Assembly (NCBI GenBank): GCA_028284865.1
Contig: JANQQV010000024.1
Coordinates: 204,218-238,828, forward strand
Origin: Rhodothermales bacterium
GTDB lineage: Bacteria > Bacteroidota > Rhodothermia > Rhodothermales > UBA10348
Length of the DNA stretch: 34,611 nt
Direction of reading: 5' to 3'
Shown one piece after another: positions 8,972 through 20,270 of the stretch. The position numbers were made by a program, and so were the translations under genes. Within the stretch, counting starts at the first letter, position 1. Every line of letters starts with the position of its first letter. The notes under the pieces were generated by a model that had not been told where the DNA came from, made no database searches, and saw nothing but the letters and a program-made list of their open reading frames with translations.

Positions 8972-11900
8972 ATGTCCTTCCCACGTCTTCATCGGTCGTA
9001 TCTGCTCGCGGCGGCCGTCCTGTTGTCTGTTTTCGTCCCGGTTTCAAACGCCCAGCAGCTCGATATGGAGCTGTTCAAGGCGATGGAACCACGCAGCATT
9101 GGTCCGGCAGGAATGAGCGGTCGGGTGACCGCTATTGACGCCATCCATGCAGACCCGGATGTGATTTACGCCGGAACGGCTTCTGGTGGATTGTGGAAGT
9201 CCACGTCAGGAGGCGTTGATTGGGAGCCCATTTTTGACGAAGAGCCTGCTCACTCCATTGGTGCCGTCGCAATTTTCCAGAAAACGCCAGATGTGGTCTG
9301 GGTTGGTGCCGGTGAAGGCAACCCACGCAACAGTCAGTCAGCCGGGAACGGACTCTACAAATCGATTGACGGTGGTCAGACGTGGGAGCATCTCGGCCTG
9401 GAAGACTCCCGCAACATCCACCGAATCATCCTGCACCCTGACGATCCAGACGTGGCGCTGATTGGCGTCCAGGGTCCAGCCTGGGGAGAGACGGAAGAGC
9501 GCGGGGTGTATCGCACGACCGATGGCGGAAAAACACTGGAGAAGGTTCTCTATGTGAACGACCGCACAGGCATCGGCGACATGGTAGTCGATCCTAAAAA
9601 TCCGAATCACATCCTGGCAGCGATGTGGGAATTCCGTCGTTGGCCGTGGTTCTTCAAGTCCGGCGGTGAAGGCTCCGGTCTTTATGAGACTTGGGACGGA
9701 GGCGTGACATGGGAAGAGATCACACCGGATCGCGGCATGCCGGAAGGCGAACTTGGACGCATGGGCCTGGCGTTTGCGCACAACGAGCCTCACGTGGTGT
9801 ATGCGCTGGTCGAAGCCAAGAAGAATGCCTTGTATCGCAGTGATGACGGAGGCCAAAATTGGCGGATGGTCAATGACGACAGTGGCGTTAACGGTCGTCC
9901 ATTCTACTATGCCGATATCTACACGGACCCCGAGAATGAAAACCGCCTCTACAAAATCGAGACCTACATCTACGTTTCGGAAGATGGCGGTCGATCGTTC
10001 CGTCAGTGGCAGCCGGGGTATGCATTGAACGGCGTTCACCCGGATCATCATGCCTTCTGGGTATCGCCTGAGGATCCGGACTTCATCATCGAAGGGAATG
10101 ATGGCGGTCTGGCCATCACACGAGACAAAGGGGACACCTGGCGATTCGTGGAGAACCTGCCCGTGGCCCAATTCTACCACATCAACGTGGACAACGAGTT
10201 TCCGTATAACGTGATGGGTGGCATGCAGGACAACGGCTCCTGGGTAGGCCCTGCCTACGCCTGGAAGTCCGGTGGCATCCGTAATCATCTGTGGCAGGAA
10301 GTCGCTTTCGGCGATGGGTTTGACGTCATCCCGGATCCTGACAATTCCCAATTCGGCTACGCCATGAGCCAGGGAGGCAGCCTGAGCCGTTTCGACAAGG
10401 AGACGGGCAACAGCTCATTCATCAAGCCGCTGCACCCGGATCCCGATGTCTTCCTCCGGTTCAACTGGAATGCGGCCTTCGAGCAGGACCCGTTCGATTC
10501 GAACACGATCTACTACGGCAGCCAGTTCGTTCACCGCTCGACCAACAAGGGGCAAAGCTGGGAAGTGATTTCTCCCGACCTGACCACCAATGATCCCGAG
10601 AAGCAGCAGCAGGAAGTGTCGGGCGGTCTGACTTACGACGTAACGCAGGCCGAAAACCACACGACCATCACGGCCATCTCGGCCAGCCCGTTGGAGCAAG
10701 GCATACTCTGGGTTGGCACCGACGATGGCAACGTGCAGCTATCCCGCGACGGTGGCGGAAGCTGGACGGAAGTGGGATCGCGTATTCGGGACAACCCGGA
10801 AGGCAACTGGGTCGCGCAGGTGCATGCCTCGGCCTACAATGCGGCGGAAGCGGTCGTCGTGTTTGATGATCACCGTCGCAACAACTGGGAGCCCTACGTA
10901 TTCCGCACCCAGGACTGGGGACGCAGCTGGGAGCGTCTGGTCAACAGCAGCGACGTCTTCGGATTCGCCCTTTCGTTCATTCAGGACCCTGTCGAGCCTC
11001 GCCTGATGTTCATCGGGACCGAATTCGGGCTCTACGTTTCCATTGACGAGGGAGACACCTGGACGAAGTGGACCGCTGGATACCCGACCGCGTCGACCAT
11101 CGACCTGGCCATCCAGGAGCGGGAAGTCGACCTGGTCATTGGCACTTTTGGACGAAGCGCCTACGTACTTGACGACATCCGTCCACTTCGCGAGTTGGCA
11201 GCCGAAGGGGCTGAGCTGCTCGATGCCGCTGTCCATGTTTTCCCGACACCGACCGCTTATCAAGCATCAAACATCCAGGCAGCAGGCACCCGCTTCAAAG
11301 CCGATGCGATCTATGCCGGTGAAAACCGCCCCGGAGGCGCTCGCATCTCCTACTCGATCAATCCGGATGCGTTCGTAGCCGTTGCCGACGATGATGAGGA
11401 TTCAGCGGACGATCAAGAGGAAGAGGAAGACGGCGAAGAGGAGTACATGAACGCCTCGGACATGGACGAGGAAAGTCCGGAGTCAAAAGGATCTTCGGCA
11501 CCCGACGAAGTGCAGATCCGCATTCTGGATGGTGACGAGGTCATTCGCACGTTCAACGGACCAGCTGAAGCAGGTATCAATCGCGTGATCTGGTCGATGA
11601 ACCGCAAAGGCGTTCGTGGACCAAGCCGCTCAGCACCTCGGCGCAACGCCTCCGAGCCCGGTGGTCCGCAGGTCATTCCGGGTACGTATACCGTGCAGGT
11701 CATTTTTGGCGCAGATACGACATCCACGTCAGTAACCGTCGAGCCTGATCCTCGCTACGAAATTGACATGACCGCGCTGCAGACGCGTCACGCGATGTAT
11801 CGCGAGTATGAAGCCATGGTCGAAACGGCTGCCGACATGATGTCGCGGGTCCGAGAGGCCAAGGAAGTGGTGTCACGCGTCAACAGCAGCCTGGGAGACC

Positions 11901-12247
11901 GGGATGATGTTTTAGCCAAGGATCTGAAGAAGCATGGTGCGACGATGTCCGACTCACTCAACGCTTTCCAGGATCGCTACTTCGGTCCACAGGGCAAGCA
12001 GGGAATCTATCGGCCGTTCGATACGATCGGTGGGGCGGTTTCAGGTGCAGGTCGCTACCTCTTCTCGAGTGATCGTGCGCCAAACACTCCGGAAGACTGG
12101 TCGATGTCGGCAGGACGGCGCGCTTTGGAGGGCATGCTCGAAGAAGTGAATGCATTTCTGAGCGGCCCGTGGGCGGTCTATGTGGAGGCTGTTCGGGGTT
12201 CGGATGCGTTCCGGGTCGATGACCTTTCTCCAGTCGAGATGCGATAA
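8972..12247 (+). CDS. VPS10/sortilin-like multi-BNR propeller protein, secreted (paralogue 1)
   Basis: A signal peptide (residues about 1-28, VSNA-QQ) exports this 1091-residue protein. I count about eleven Asp-box/BNR-like repeats of the S-x-D-x-G-x-T-W type, for example SIDGGQTWEHL and SDDGGQNWRMV, consistent with one or two large beta-propellers as in VPS10 domains. Such proteins are often labelled glycosyl hydrolase or exo-alpha-sialidase, but I see no catalytic set that proves this. Residues roughly 806-845 are a highly acidic insert (runs of Asp and Glu) before a beta-sandwich resembling a FlgD/Ig-like C-domain (DGDEVIRTFNGPAEAGINRVIW). A helical tail follows from about residue 930. It is paralogous to the gene at 17174-20245. 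Function is unknown. Confidence 0.88.
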   Translation: MSFPRLHRSYLLAAAVLLSVFVPVSNAQQLDMELFKAMEPRSIGPAGMSGRVTAIDAIHADPDVIYAGTASGGLWKSTSGGVDWEPIFDEEPAHSIGAVAIFQKTPDVVWVGAGEGNPRNSQSAGNGLYKSIDGGQTWEHLGLEDSRNIHRIILHPDDPDVALIGVQGPAWGETEERGVYRTTDGGKTLEKVLYVNDRTGIGDMVVDPKNPNHILAAMWEFRRWPWFFKSGGEGSGLYETWDGGVTWEEITPDRGMPEGELGRMGLAFAHNEPHVVYALVEAKKNALYRSDDGGQNWRMVNDDSGVNGRPFYYADIYTDPENENRLYKIETYIYVSEDGGRSFRQWQPGYALNGVHPDHHAFWVSPEDPDFIIEGNDGGLAITRDKGDTWRFVENLPVAQFYHINVDNEFPYNVMGGMQDNGSWVGPAYAWKSGGIRNHLWQEVAFGDGFDVIPDPDNSQFGYAMSQGGSLSRFDKETGNSSFIKPLHPDPDVFLRFNWNAAFEQDPFDSNTIYYGSQFVHRSTNKGQSWEVISPDLTTNDPEKQQQEVSGGLTYDVTQAENHTTITAISASPLEQGILWVGTDDGNVQLSRDGGGSWTEVGSRIRDNPEGNWVAQVHASAYNAAEAVVVFDDHRRNNWEPYVFRTQDWGRSWERLVNSSDVFGFALSFIQDPVEPRLMFIGTEFGLYVSIDEGDTWTKWTAGYPTASTIDLAIQEREVDLVIGTFGRSAYVLDDIRPLRELAAEGAELLDAAVHVFPTPTAYQASNIQAAGTRFKADAIYAGENRPGGARISYSINPDAFVAVADDDEDSADDQEEEEDGEEEYMNASDMDEESPESKGSSAPDEVQIRILDGDEVIRTFNGPAEAGINRVIWSMNRKGVRGPSRSAPRRNASEPGGPQVIPGTYTVQVIFGADTTSTSVTVEPDPRYEIDMTALQTRHAMYREYEAMVETAADMMSRVREAKEVVSRVNSSLGDRDDVLAKDLKKHGATMSDSLNAFQDRYFGPQGKQGIYRPFDTIGGAVSGAGRYLFSSDRAPNTPEDWSMSAGRRALEGMLEEVNAFLSGPWAVYVEAVRGSDAFRVDDLSPVEMR

Positions 12248-12276
12248 ACGGACGCTGTGCCTTGATTCGACCTTTT

Positions 12277-12312
12277 GAGACGATCTTGTGACGCGATTTT
12301 TGACGCAATTTT
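12277..12312. repeat. Short 12-bp tandem repeat between genes
   Basis: TGACGCGATTTT (12289-12300) is followed directly by TGACGCAATTTT (12301-12312), with a more diverged unit before (12277-12288) and TGACGA after. The repeat lies in the 98-bp gap between the VPS10 and YkvI-like genes. It could be replication slippage or weak regulator half-sites. Confidence 0.4.
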
Positions 12313-12345
12313 TGACGAGAAGGCCTGACCAGATGATCTGACGCC

Positions 12346-13431
12346 ATGTTCAGCTCTTCCTTTTTTCAGAAGTACCTGCTGCCAGGCTTTGTCTTTCAGT
12401 CGATCATCATCGGCGGGGGATACGGCACAGGCCGGGAGCTGATCGAGTGGTTCATGGTGCTTGGTCCATGGGGCGGAATGGCCGGCATGGCTGCCGCTAC
12501 CGTCATCATGGGCATCGTGCTTGCCTTCACGTTCGAACTGGGTCGCCAATTCAAGGCGTTCGACTATCGGACGTATATGAAGCACCTGCTTGGACGCGGG
12601 TGGCCATTGTTCGAAGTGATCTACCTGGCCATGTTGGTCCTGATCATTTCAGTCATGGGATCAGCCGCTGGAGAATTGCTCGAGCGGATGCTGGGTTGGC
12701 CTCAACTGACAGGGATTGTAGTATTGATTGCGGCCGTGGGATGGCTGGCGTTCAATGGAAATGATGTCATCGAGCGGGTTTTCTCGGTGTGGTCCATCGT
12801 GCTCTACATCACATTTGCCATCGTAATTGTAACAGCGTTGGTTACATTTGGAAGTGCGATTGGGGCCCATTTCGACGGTTCTGCGGTGGGGTCAGGCTGG
12901 TTCATGGCCGGAGTGAAGTACGCTGGATACAACGTGGGCCTCGCCCCGGCGATGTTTTTTGTGCTTCGTCACATCGACACGAGAAAGGAAGCGATGACGG
13001 CTGGGCTGCTGGGCGGTTTGATTGCCATGGTGCCCGCCAGCTTCGTGTTCGTGGGAATGCTGGGAGTCTATCCTGAGGTGCTGGACGAGTCCATTCCTGT
13101 GGACTATTTGCTGGCGACCATGAACATGCCCTGGCTTCGCGTCGTGTTCCAGATTGTGCTCTTCGGGACCCTGATCGAAACGGGAGTCGGCGTCATCCAC
13201 GGATTCAATGAACGCATCGCCGGCGTGTATCACGAGCATGGGAGGGAGATGCCCTCGGGACTTCGCGTGGGCATTGCTGCAATTCTTCTGCTGATAGCGA
13301 TTTTCCTGGCCGATGCGGTGGGCATCGTCGACCTGATTGCCAAGGGTTACGGCACACTGACCTGGGCATACTGGCTGGTCTTCTTGTTGCCGGTCCTGGT
13401 CATCGGTGTCTGGCGTTGGCGATCAGCCTGA
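12346..13431 (+). CDS. YkvI-like integral membrane protein, putative transporter
   Basis: The 361-residue protein has about ten hydrophobic helices and little else. Near the N-terminus, IIIGGGYGTGRELIEWF is a glycine-rich break in the first helix. Bacillus YkvI-like proteins share this, and it is reminiscent of LeuT-fold transporters whose first helix is unwound at the substrate site. Short basic loops (HIDTRKEA, YHEHGREMP) suggest cytoplasmic sides. The ATG at 12346 has no Shine-Dalgarno. It lies 98 bp after the VPS10 gene on the same strand and converges on the lipoprotein gene at 13478. The family is uncharacterised; transport of an amino acid or amine is a guess from fold similarity. Confidence 0.82.
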   Translation: MFSSSFFQKYLLPGFVFQSIIIGGGYGTGRELIEWFMVLGPWGGMAGMAAATVIMGIVLAFTFELGRQFKAFDYRTYMKHLLGRGWPLFEVIYLAMLVLIISVMGSAAGELLERMLGWPQLTGIVVLIAAVGWLAFNGNDVIERVFSVWSIVLYITFAIVIVTALVTFGSAIGAHFDGSAVGSGWFMAGVKYAGYNVGLAPAMFFVLRHIDTRKEAMTAGLLGGLIAMVPASFVFVGMLGVYPEVLDESIPVDYLLATMNMPWLRVVFQIVLFGTLIETGVGVIHGFNERIAGVYHEHGREMPSGLRVGIAAILLLIAIFLADAVGIVDLIAKGYGTLTWAYWLVFLLPVLVIGVWRWRSA

Positions 13432-13477
13432 AGGACAGACATTGCGCGCGGCTCTGGGCCGGCCTTTCGAAGACGGG

Positions 13478-13951
13478 CTACATGTCCCAGTGATTCGCAT
13501 TGATCATCAGACGGGAGATCTTCCACCCCTCGACCGTTCGATGGTAAACCACCAGCTGCTTCAGATCGATATGGGCGGAATCCGCACGATCTGGAGATAC
13601 CGCCAGTCCACGCACTTCGCTGTGGACGTGAGCCCAGTCTCCCCGGATGTCCAAGTGCTGCGGTTCGATCGAGATGTCGGATGACCAACCGGCAAATGCC
13701 GCGCGCGTCATCTGTTCAAGGGAGTCCCTGTTCGTGACGACCGGCTGATAAGCGGGCATGTACCAGAATGGATCATCCCAGGCATCGAGCCAGGCGTCGG
13801 CATCGCCAGCGTTGTTGGCCTGCTCGACGCTGGTGATCAGCGCCCGTATGGCGGCTTCATCTGCGGCCCTGTCCGGCACATCCGCCGGTGCCGTCGTGCA
13901 TGCGGGAAGCATAAGGAGCAAGCCAAGTACAGCAAGAGGGATCGTTTTCAT
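13478..13951 (-). CDS. SnoaL-like / DUF4440-type (NTF2 fold) lipoprotein
   Basis: The 157-residue protein starts with a lipoprotein signal (LLLMLPAC, acylated Cys18). The mature part has an initial helix with AADEAAIRALITSVEQANNAGDADAWLDAW, then WYMPAYQPVVTNRDSLEQM, then antiparallel strands (HVHSEVRGLAV, DLKQLVVYHRTVEGWKISRLMIN). This order is typical of NTF2/SnoaL-like proteins. An upstream in-frame start at 14029 would add 26 residues before the signal peptide and is unlikely. It is divergent from the first FKBP gene. NTF2-fold proteins bind small ligands or act as isomerases; nothing here fixes the role. Confidence 0.83.
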   Translation of the reverse strand: MKTIPLAVLGLLLMLPACTTAPADVPDRAADEAAIRALITSVEQANNAGDADAWLDAWDDPFWYMPAYQPVVTNRDSLEQMTRAAFAGWSSDISIEPQHLDIRGDWAHVHSEVRGLAVSPDRADSAHIDLKQLVVYHRTVEGWKISRLMINANHWDM

Positions 13952-14113
13952 ACCACGAGCGGGTTGTTGTTGTAGTGATGAGACGGCGGGATGCGAATGG
14001 AGTTGCTCTTGACCATCCGGGCTTTCCACGGTGGTGGGGGCGAACCAGAGCGACGCGAAAACGTTAGGCGCGATTCACCCAGACAACCATCGGATTGACC
14101 TCCAGATTGAATC

Positions 14114-14563
14114 ATGACATCCAGACTCTTTTTTGTGGGCCTGTTTGCCGCATTTTTTCTGCTCACTGGCTGCGCTTCTGACGGCGCTGAATCGACAGAC
14201 GCCTCGACTGACGATTATCTCGCTGACCTGGTAATCACCGACCTTGTGGAAGGTGACGGTCAGATGGTCGGTGCGGGTCAACGCGCTGAAGTGCATTACA
14301 CGCTTTGGTACCGGGATACGAGTGCCGAGAATGACCGTGGCGAGATGATCCAGAGCTCAAAAGAAGCCAATCGCACATTTGCGTTCATGATCGGGCAAGG
14401 TAGCGTGATCGACGGATGGGATCAGGGCGTGCCAGGCATGAAGGTCGGCGGTACGCGGGAGCTTCAGGTGCCTTACAGACTGGCATACGGTGAATCAGGC
14501 AGCATGGGAATTCCCGGGAAATCAGACCTCATTTTTGAAATCGAACTCGTAAGCATCCAATGA
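14114..14563 (+). CDS. FKBP-type peptidyl-prolyl isomerase-like lipoprotein with altered active site
   Basis: A lipoprotein signal (LLTGC, acylated Cys20) sends this 149-residue protein to the envelope. The FKBP domain covers residues 38-149: [37 protein letters not shown] and LIFEIELV. Compared with human FKBP12, the Tyr26, Phe46, Val55-Ile56, Trp59, Tyr82, Ile91 and Phe99 equivalents are kept. However the Phe36-Asp37 pair is replaced by Ile79-Gln80, so isomerase activity may be reduced and it may act more as a chaperone. It is followed by a second FKBP gene with a 4-nt overlap (ATGA), so the two are almost certainly translated from one message. Confidence 0.9.
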   Translation: MTSRLFFVGLFAAFFLLTGCASDGAESTDASTDDYLADLVITDLVEGDGQMVGAGQRAEVHYTLWYRDTSAENDRGEMIQSSKEANRTFAFMIGQGSVIDGWDQGVPGMKVGGTRELQVPYRLAYGESGSMGIPGKSDLIFEIELVSIQ

Positions 14564-14916
14564 CCTCATCCAACGGACTCATCATCACGGACCTCGTCAC
14601 GGGCGAAGGCGCCGAAGCGACCGCCGGACAGACCATCGAAGTCCACTACACAGGATGGCTTTTCCATCCGGACAACGAAGATCACAAGGGTCGGAAATTC
14701 GACAGCTCTGTTGATCGCGGAGAGACGTTCTCCTTCCGACTGGGCGCTGGAAACGTGATCCAGGGATGGGATCAGGGCTTTGCCGGAATGAAAGTCGGTG
14801 GAATGCGTCGCCTGACGATTCCGCCGGAAATGGGCTATGGAGCCTACGGTGCAGGTGGCGTCATTCCTCCACACGCAACGCTGATCTTCGACGTTGAATT
14901 GATCGGTGTCGGTTAA
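14560..14916 (+). CDS. FKBP-type peptidyl-prolyl cis-trans isomerase, cytoplasmic
   Basis: This 118-residue protein is a single FKBP domain with no signal peptide. All the usual pocket residues are present: Tyr30, Phe47-Asp48 (KFDSS), Phe57/59, Val66-Ile67, Trp70, Tyr93, Ile102 and Phe110. It should therefore be an active prolyl isomerase, in contrast to its upstream exported neighbour. Its ATG overlaps the preceding stop by 4 nt, indicating translational coupling. A strong hairpin terminator starts 24 nt after the stop. Confidence 0.93.
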   Translation: MTSSNGLIITDLVTGEGAEATAGQTIEVHYTGWLFHPDNEDHKGRKFDSSVDRGETFSFRLGAGNVIQGWDQGFAGMKVGGMRRLTIPPEMGYGAYGAGGVIPPHATLIFDVELIGVG

Positions 14917-14939
14917 TTCTGACGTCGAGCTTGAACAGG

Positions 14940-14975
14940 AAGACCCCCTCCAGCCTCCAGGCTGGAGGGGGTCTT
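14940..14975. terminator. Bidirectional hairpin terminator between convergent genes
   Basis: Arms 14940-14955 and 14960-14975 form a perfect 16-bp stem with a TCCA loop. On the plus strand it is followed by GTGTTTG. It separates the FKBP operon from the convergent gene ending at 15006 and can serve both strands, although neither flank has a long U-tract. Confidence 0.75.
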
Positions 14976-15005
14976 GTGTTTGCGGGAAGTCAAAGGGCGT
15001 GCTAA

Positions 15006-16115
15006 TTATTCCGGCATCCAATCCAGTGGCAGCATGTCGGCCAGGCGGAAGAAGGTCCAGTATCCGAGCTCGCGTGTGGCGGGCTCTTCGGAAGGCAGGA
15101 TCACACCCGTATCGTCCACGAACGCCTGGTAGGTTGGGAGCTCGACGAAGGTCACGTGCATTTCGGAAGCGAGCACTTCTGACAGGTCGGATACTGGCCA
15201 GTGGCGGTCAATGAATTCTGGCCAGCGGCCATCACCGCCGTCTCCGAAGTACTGGATTCGCACCCATCCTGCCCAATCAACCCGGCCAACGCCCGGACGA
15301 TCATCCTCATACAGGATTGGCATGGGTTCGCCGTAGATGCCTTTCAGGTCGGCTTCCTTGACGGGAGAGTGGTCCTCAGCGGCACCTGGTCCTCCCACGA
15401 ACCATGCTGCCCACTCCTGTTTCTTCATTTCGCCCGCCATGAGGGCCGCGAGGAAATGTCGTCGGGACCCTTCATAGGTGGTCTCGCGATTCTTATTCCA
15501 GTTCCGCTCATCCCGGCTCTTCTCGGCCACCATGGGTTCGAAAAGCGTGTAGCCTTCCCAACCGAAACCGACTGCATTACCGCCCATCCGGAAATCATGG
15601 ATGGTCACCCGGTATCCCAGGGCTGGATTCGAAAAAACGAACGGACCCGTCGTTTCCACGGTGATGGCGTTGTTGGCCTCATCAAAATTGTGGCGCAGCA
15701 CCTCAGGGGTTTCCACTTCGATATCGCGCGCAAATCGCGTATAGGAGAACGCTGCGAGTTCGAAGAACGACAGCATGTCATCATCGAGCGGTGTTCCAGC
15801 CGCCTCGATGGGCTCGGCCATCGTGATGGTCATGTCCCGACAGTCTTCCTGATTCGTCCGCATACCCGTGGTCAGGTAACCAGGAGCCACGGCAACGACC
15901 TCGAAGGAATAGTGGGCGGGTGTATCCATGGAGAATCGACCATCTGCATCCGTACTGGTCTGCATCGTCGTCATGTCGACGAAGACAGTCGCACCTTCAA
16001 TGGGCTGCCCGTCAGGTGAAACAACCTGACCAGCTATCTGGCGAGCCGATGCATCGGGAGCGAGAAGGAATGGCAGTAGGAGAACGAGCGAAAAGAGTCT
16101 TGAAGACAGTCGCAT
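15006..16115 (-). CDS. Secreted carboxypeptidase-regulatory-like domain protein of a Bacteroidota family
   Basis: A signal peptide (residues 1-25, DASAR-Q) is followed by a CarboxypepD_reg-like beta-sandwich at about 26-95 (GQVVSPDGQPIEGATV, then DADGRFSM). Residues 110-250 match, from memory, a domain common in Bacteroidota proteins of this architecture: TPEVLRHNFD, then NPALGYRVTIHDF, then RNWNKNRETTYEGSRRHFLAAL. The protein is 369 residues, shorter than TonB receptors with the same N-domain, and lacks a barrel. It is probably periplasmic or surface anchored; no enzymatic residues are recognisable. It converges on the FKBP genes across the shared terminator. Confidence 0.85.
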   Translation of the reverse strand: MRLSSRLFSLVLLLPFLLAPDASARQIAGQVVSPDGQPIEGATVFVDMTTMQTSTDADGRFSMDTPAHYSFEVVAVAPGYLTTGMRTNQEDCRDMTITMAEPIEAAGTPLDDDMLSFFELAAFSYTRFARDIEVETPEVLRHNFDEANNAITVETTGPFVFSNPALGYRVTIHDFRMGGNAVGFGWEGYTLFEPMVAEKSRDERNWNKNRETTYEGSRRHFLAALMAGEMKKQEWAAWFVGGPGAAEDHSPVKEADLKGIYGEPMPILYEDDRPGVGRVDWAGWVRIQYFGDGGDGRWPEFIDRHWPVSDLSEVLASEMHVTFVELPTYQAFVDDTGVILPSEEPATRELGYWTFFRLADMLPLDWMPE

Positions 16116-16208
16116 GTTGAGCGCAGAATTGTGGGAAGATCGAACCGGAAATTAATGAGGAGCCGGGAATCGGACTACAGGCATCCCCAATCCACGATGT
16201 AGGGATTT

Positions 16209-16226
16209 CTAGGGTACGCGTCCTAG
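16209..16226. promoter_or_regulatory. Short inverted repeat CTAGG-N8-CCTAG
   Basis: The repeat lies in the 146-bp gap between two minus-strand genes, and the spacer contains the palindrome ACGCGT. It could be a small operator or part of the promoter of the carboxypeptidase-domain gene. The arms are short, so this is weak. Confidence 0.2.
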
Positions 16227-16261
16227 CTGGGATTCGCCGAGCCGTTTTCGCTGAACCCGAC

Positions 16262-16915
16262 TCAGCTGGTCCGCATCGAGATAAGGGCTTCAGCCTTTCC
16301 GCCCATCAGGTAATTCAATTGGGCGCGGGTGAACAGGATGACCCCGAACATCTCCATGCCCTCTTCTGTCCAGGTGCTCAGAGCATAGGCCAGGGAGTCT
16401 CCATCAATCGGTTCGCCGATCAATTCCATGATGACGGCACCGCCGACAAATACTGCTCCCGCCACGACAAACTGAATCAGCGTCTGACGGGGCAGCGAAC
16501 GGAGGAATGGGATGAAGTAGATCCCCAGAATGATCACGATAACAAGTCCTCCCCAAGCCCAAGAGGGCTCGATGATGGAATTCACCGTCTCGTGGAGTCC
16601 CGCGATTTCATCCACGAACAAGTAGAAGAAGCCCGCAAACAGAACATTCCAGCGTCCGCCTTGGGGATCTTGAAGTCGCTTCTTTTCACGGCTGATGAGC
16701 CACAAAAACAAGGTCGCAATGCCCAGATTGAATCCGGAGAACCAGGTCGGCAGGTTGTGCTCTTCGTTGACGTCGAACAGCTGGAGGAAGTACCAGCCCA
16801 CTTCAGTAATCAAGAAGTGAGTCAGATACAGCGTCACATGCATGAAGAGCAGGAATCCTGCAATCATGCTGAGGATGCGGACCAACTTGTGCCTGTTCAG
16901 GATGACTTCAAACAT
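16262..16915 (-). CDS. Unknown five-helix membrane protein with DEIAGLHE motif
   Basis: Starting at the ATG at 16915, the product is 217 residues with hydrophobic helices near 11-36, 58-75, 90-102, 118-137 and 147-165. VDEIAGLHE at 101-109 places acidic residues and a His at a membrane edge, a pattern that could bind a metal. A second acidic site, WTEEGMEMFG, lies near 182-191. An upstream start at 16969 would add 18 polar residues and is less likely. I recall the D/E-E-x4-H-E pattern from uncharacterised bacterial membrane proteins but cannot name a family. The gene is divergent from the second VPS10-like gene and lies upstream of the carboxypeptidase-domain gene on the same strand. Confidence 0.75.
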   Translation of the reverse strand: MFEVILNRHKLVRILSMIAGFLLFMHVTLYLTHFLITEVGWYFLQLFDVNEEHNLPTWFSGFNLGIATLFLWLISREKKRLQDPQGGRWNVLFAGFFYLFVDEIAGLHETVNSIIEPSWAWGGLVIVIILGIYFIPFLRSLPRQTLIQFVVAGAVFVGGAVIMELIGEPIDGDSLAYALSTWTEEGMEMFGVILFTRAQLNYLMGGKAEALISMRTS

Positions 16916-17173
16916 GGGCGGTATCCAGTCGAGAGTTCGTGACGGACGATCACTGTGCGGAGCGACCAAGTTCTGACGCCGCTTCGTGGGTCACTGACTT
17001 GTGAACGTCGTCCGTTCTGAATATCGGCAACCAGCATCCGAATTCAACCCGTGAACCACGGCCTGTGGAAGCAAAAAGCATCCTACGATCCCCGGTAGCG
17101 CCTTTCAACATGGCCCGTTACATTGGCGGCTTGTGTTGATATGGCTCTCCCAACTCACCCCACTCACAGATTC

Positions 17174-20245
<3,072 letters not shown>

Positions 20246-20270
20246 TGTGATACGCCTGGCTCGGACGGGT

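Noticed and set aside
9338..10351. Long open frame (337 codons) on the minus strand opposite the first VPS10-like gene
   Set aside because: The sense strand encodes well-formed BNR repeats; the antisense product has no motif or signal.
8972..12247. Calling the VPS10-like proteins sialidases or glycosidases
   Set aside because: Asp-box repeats alone do not show catalysis; no arginine triad or nucleophile set could be identified.
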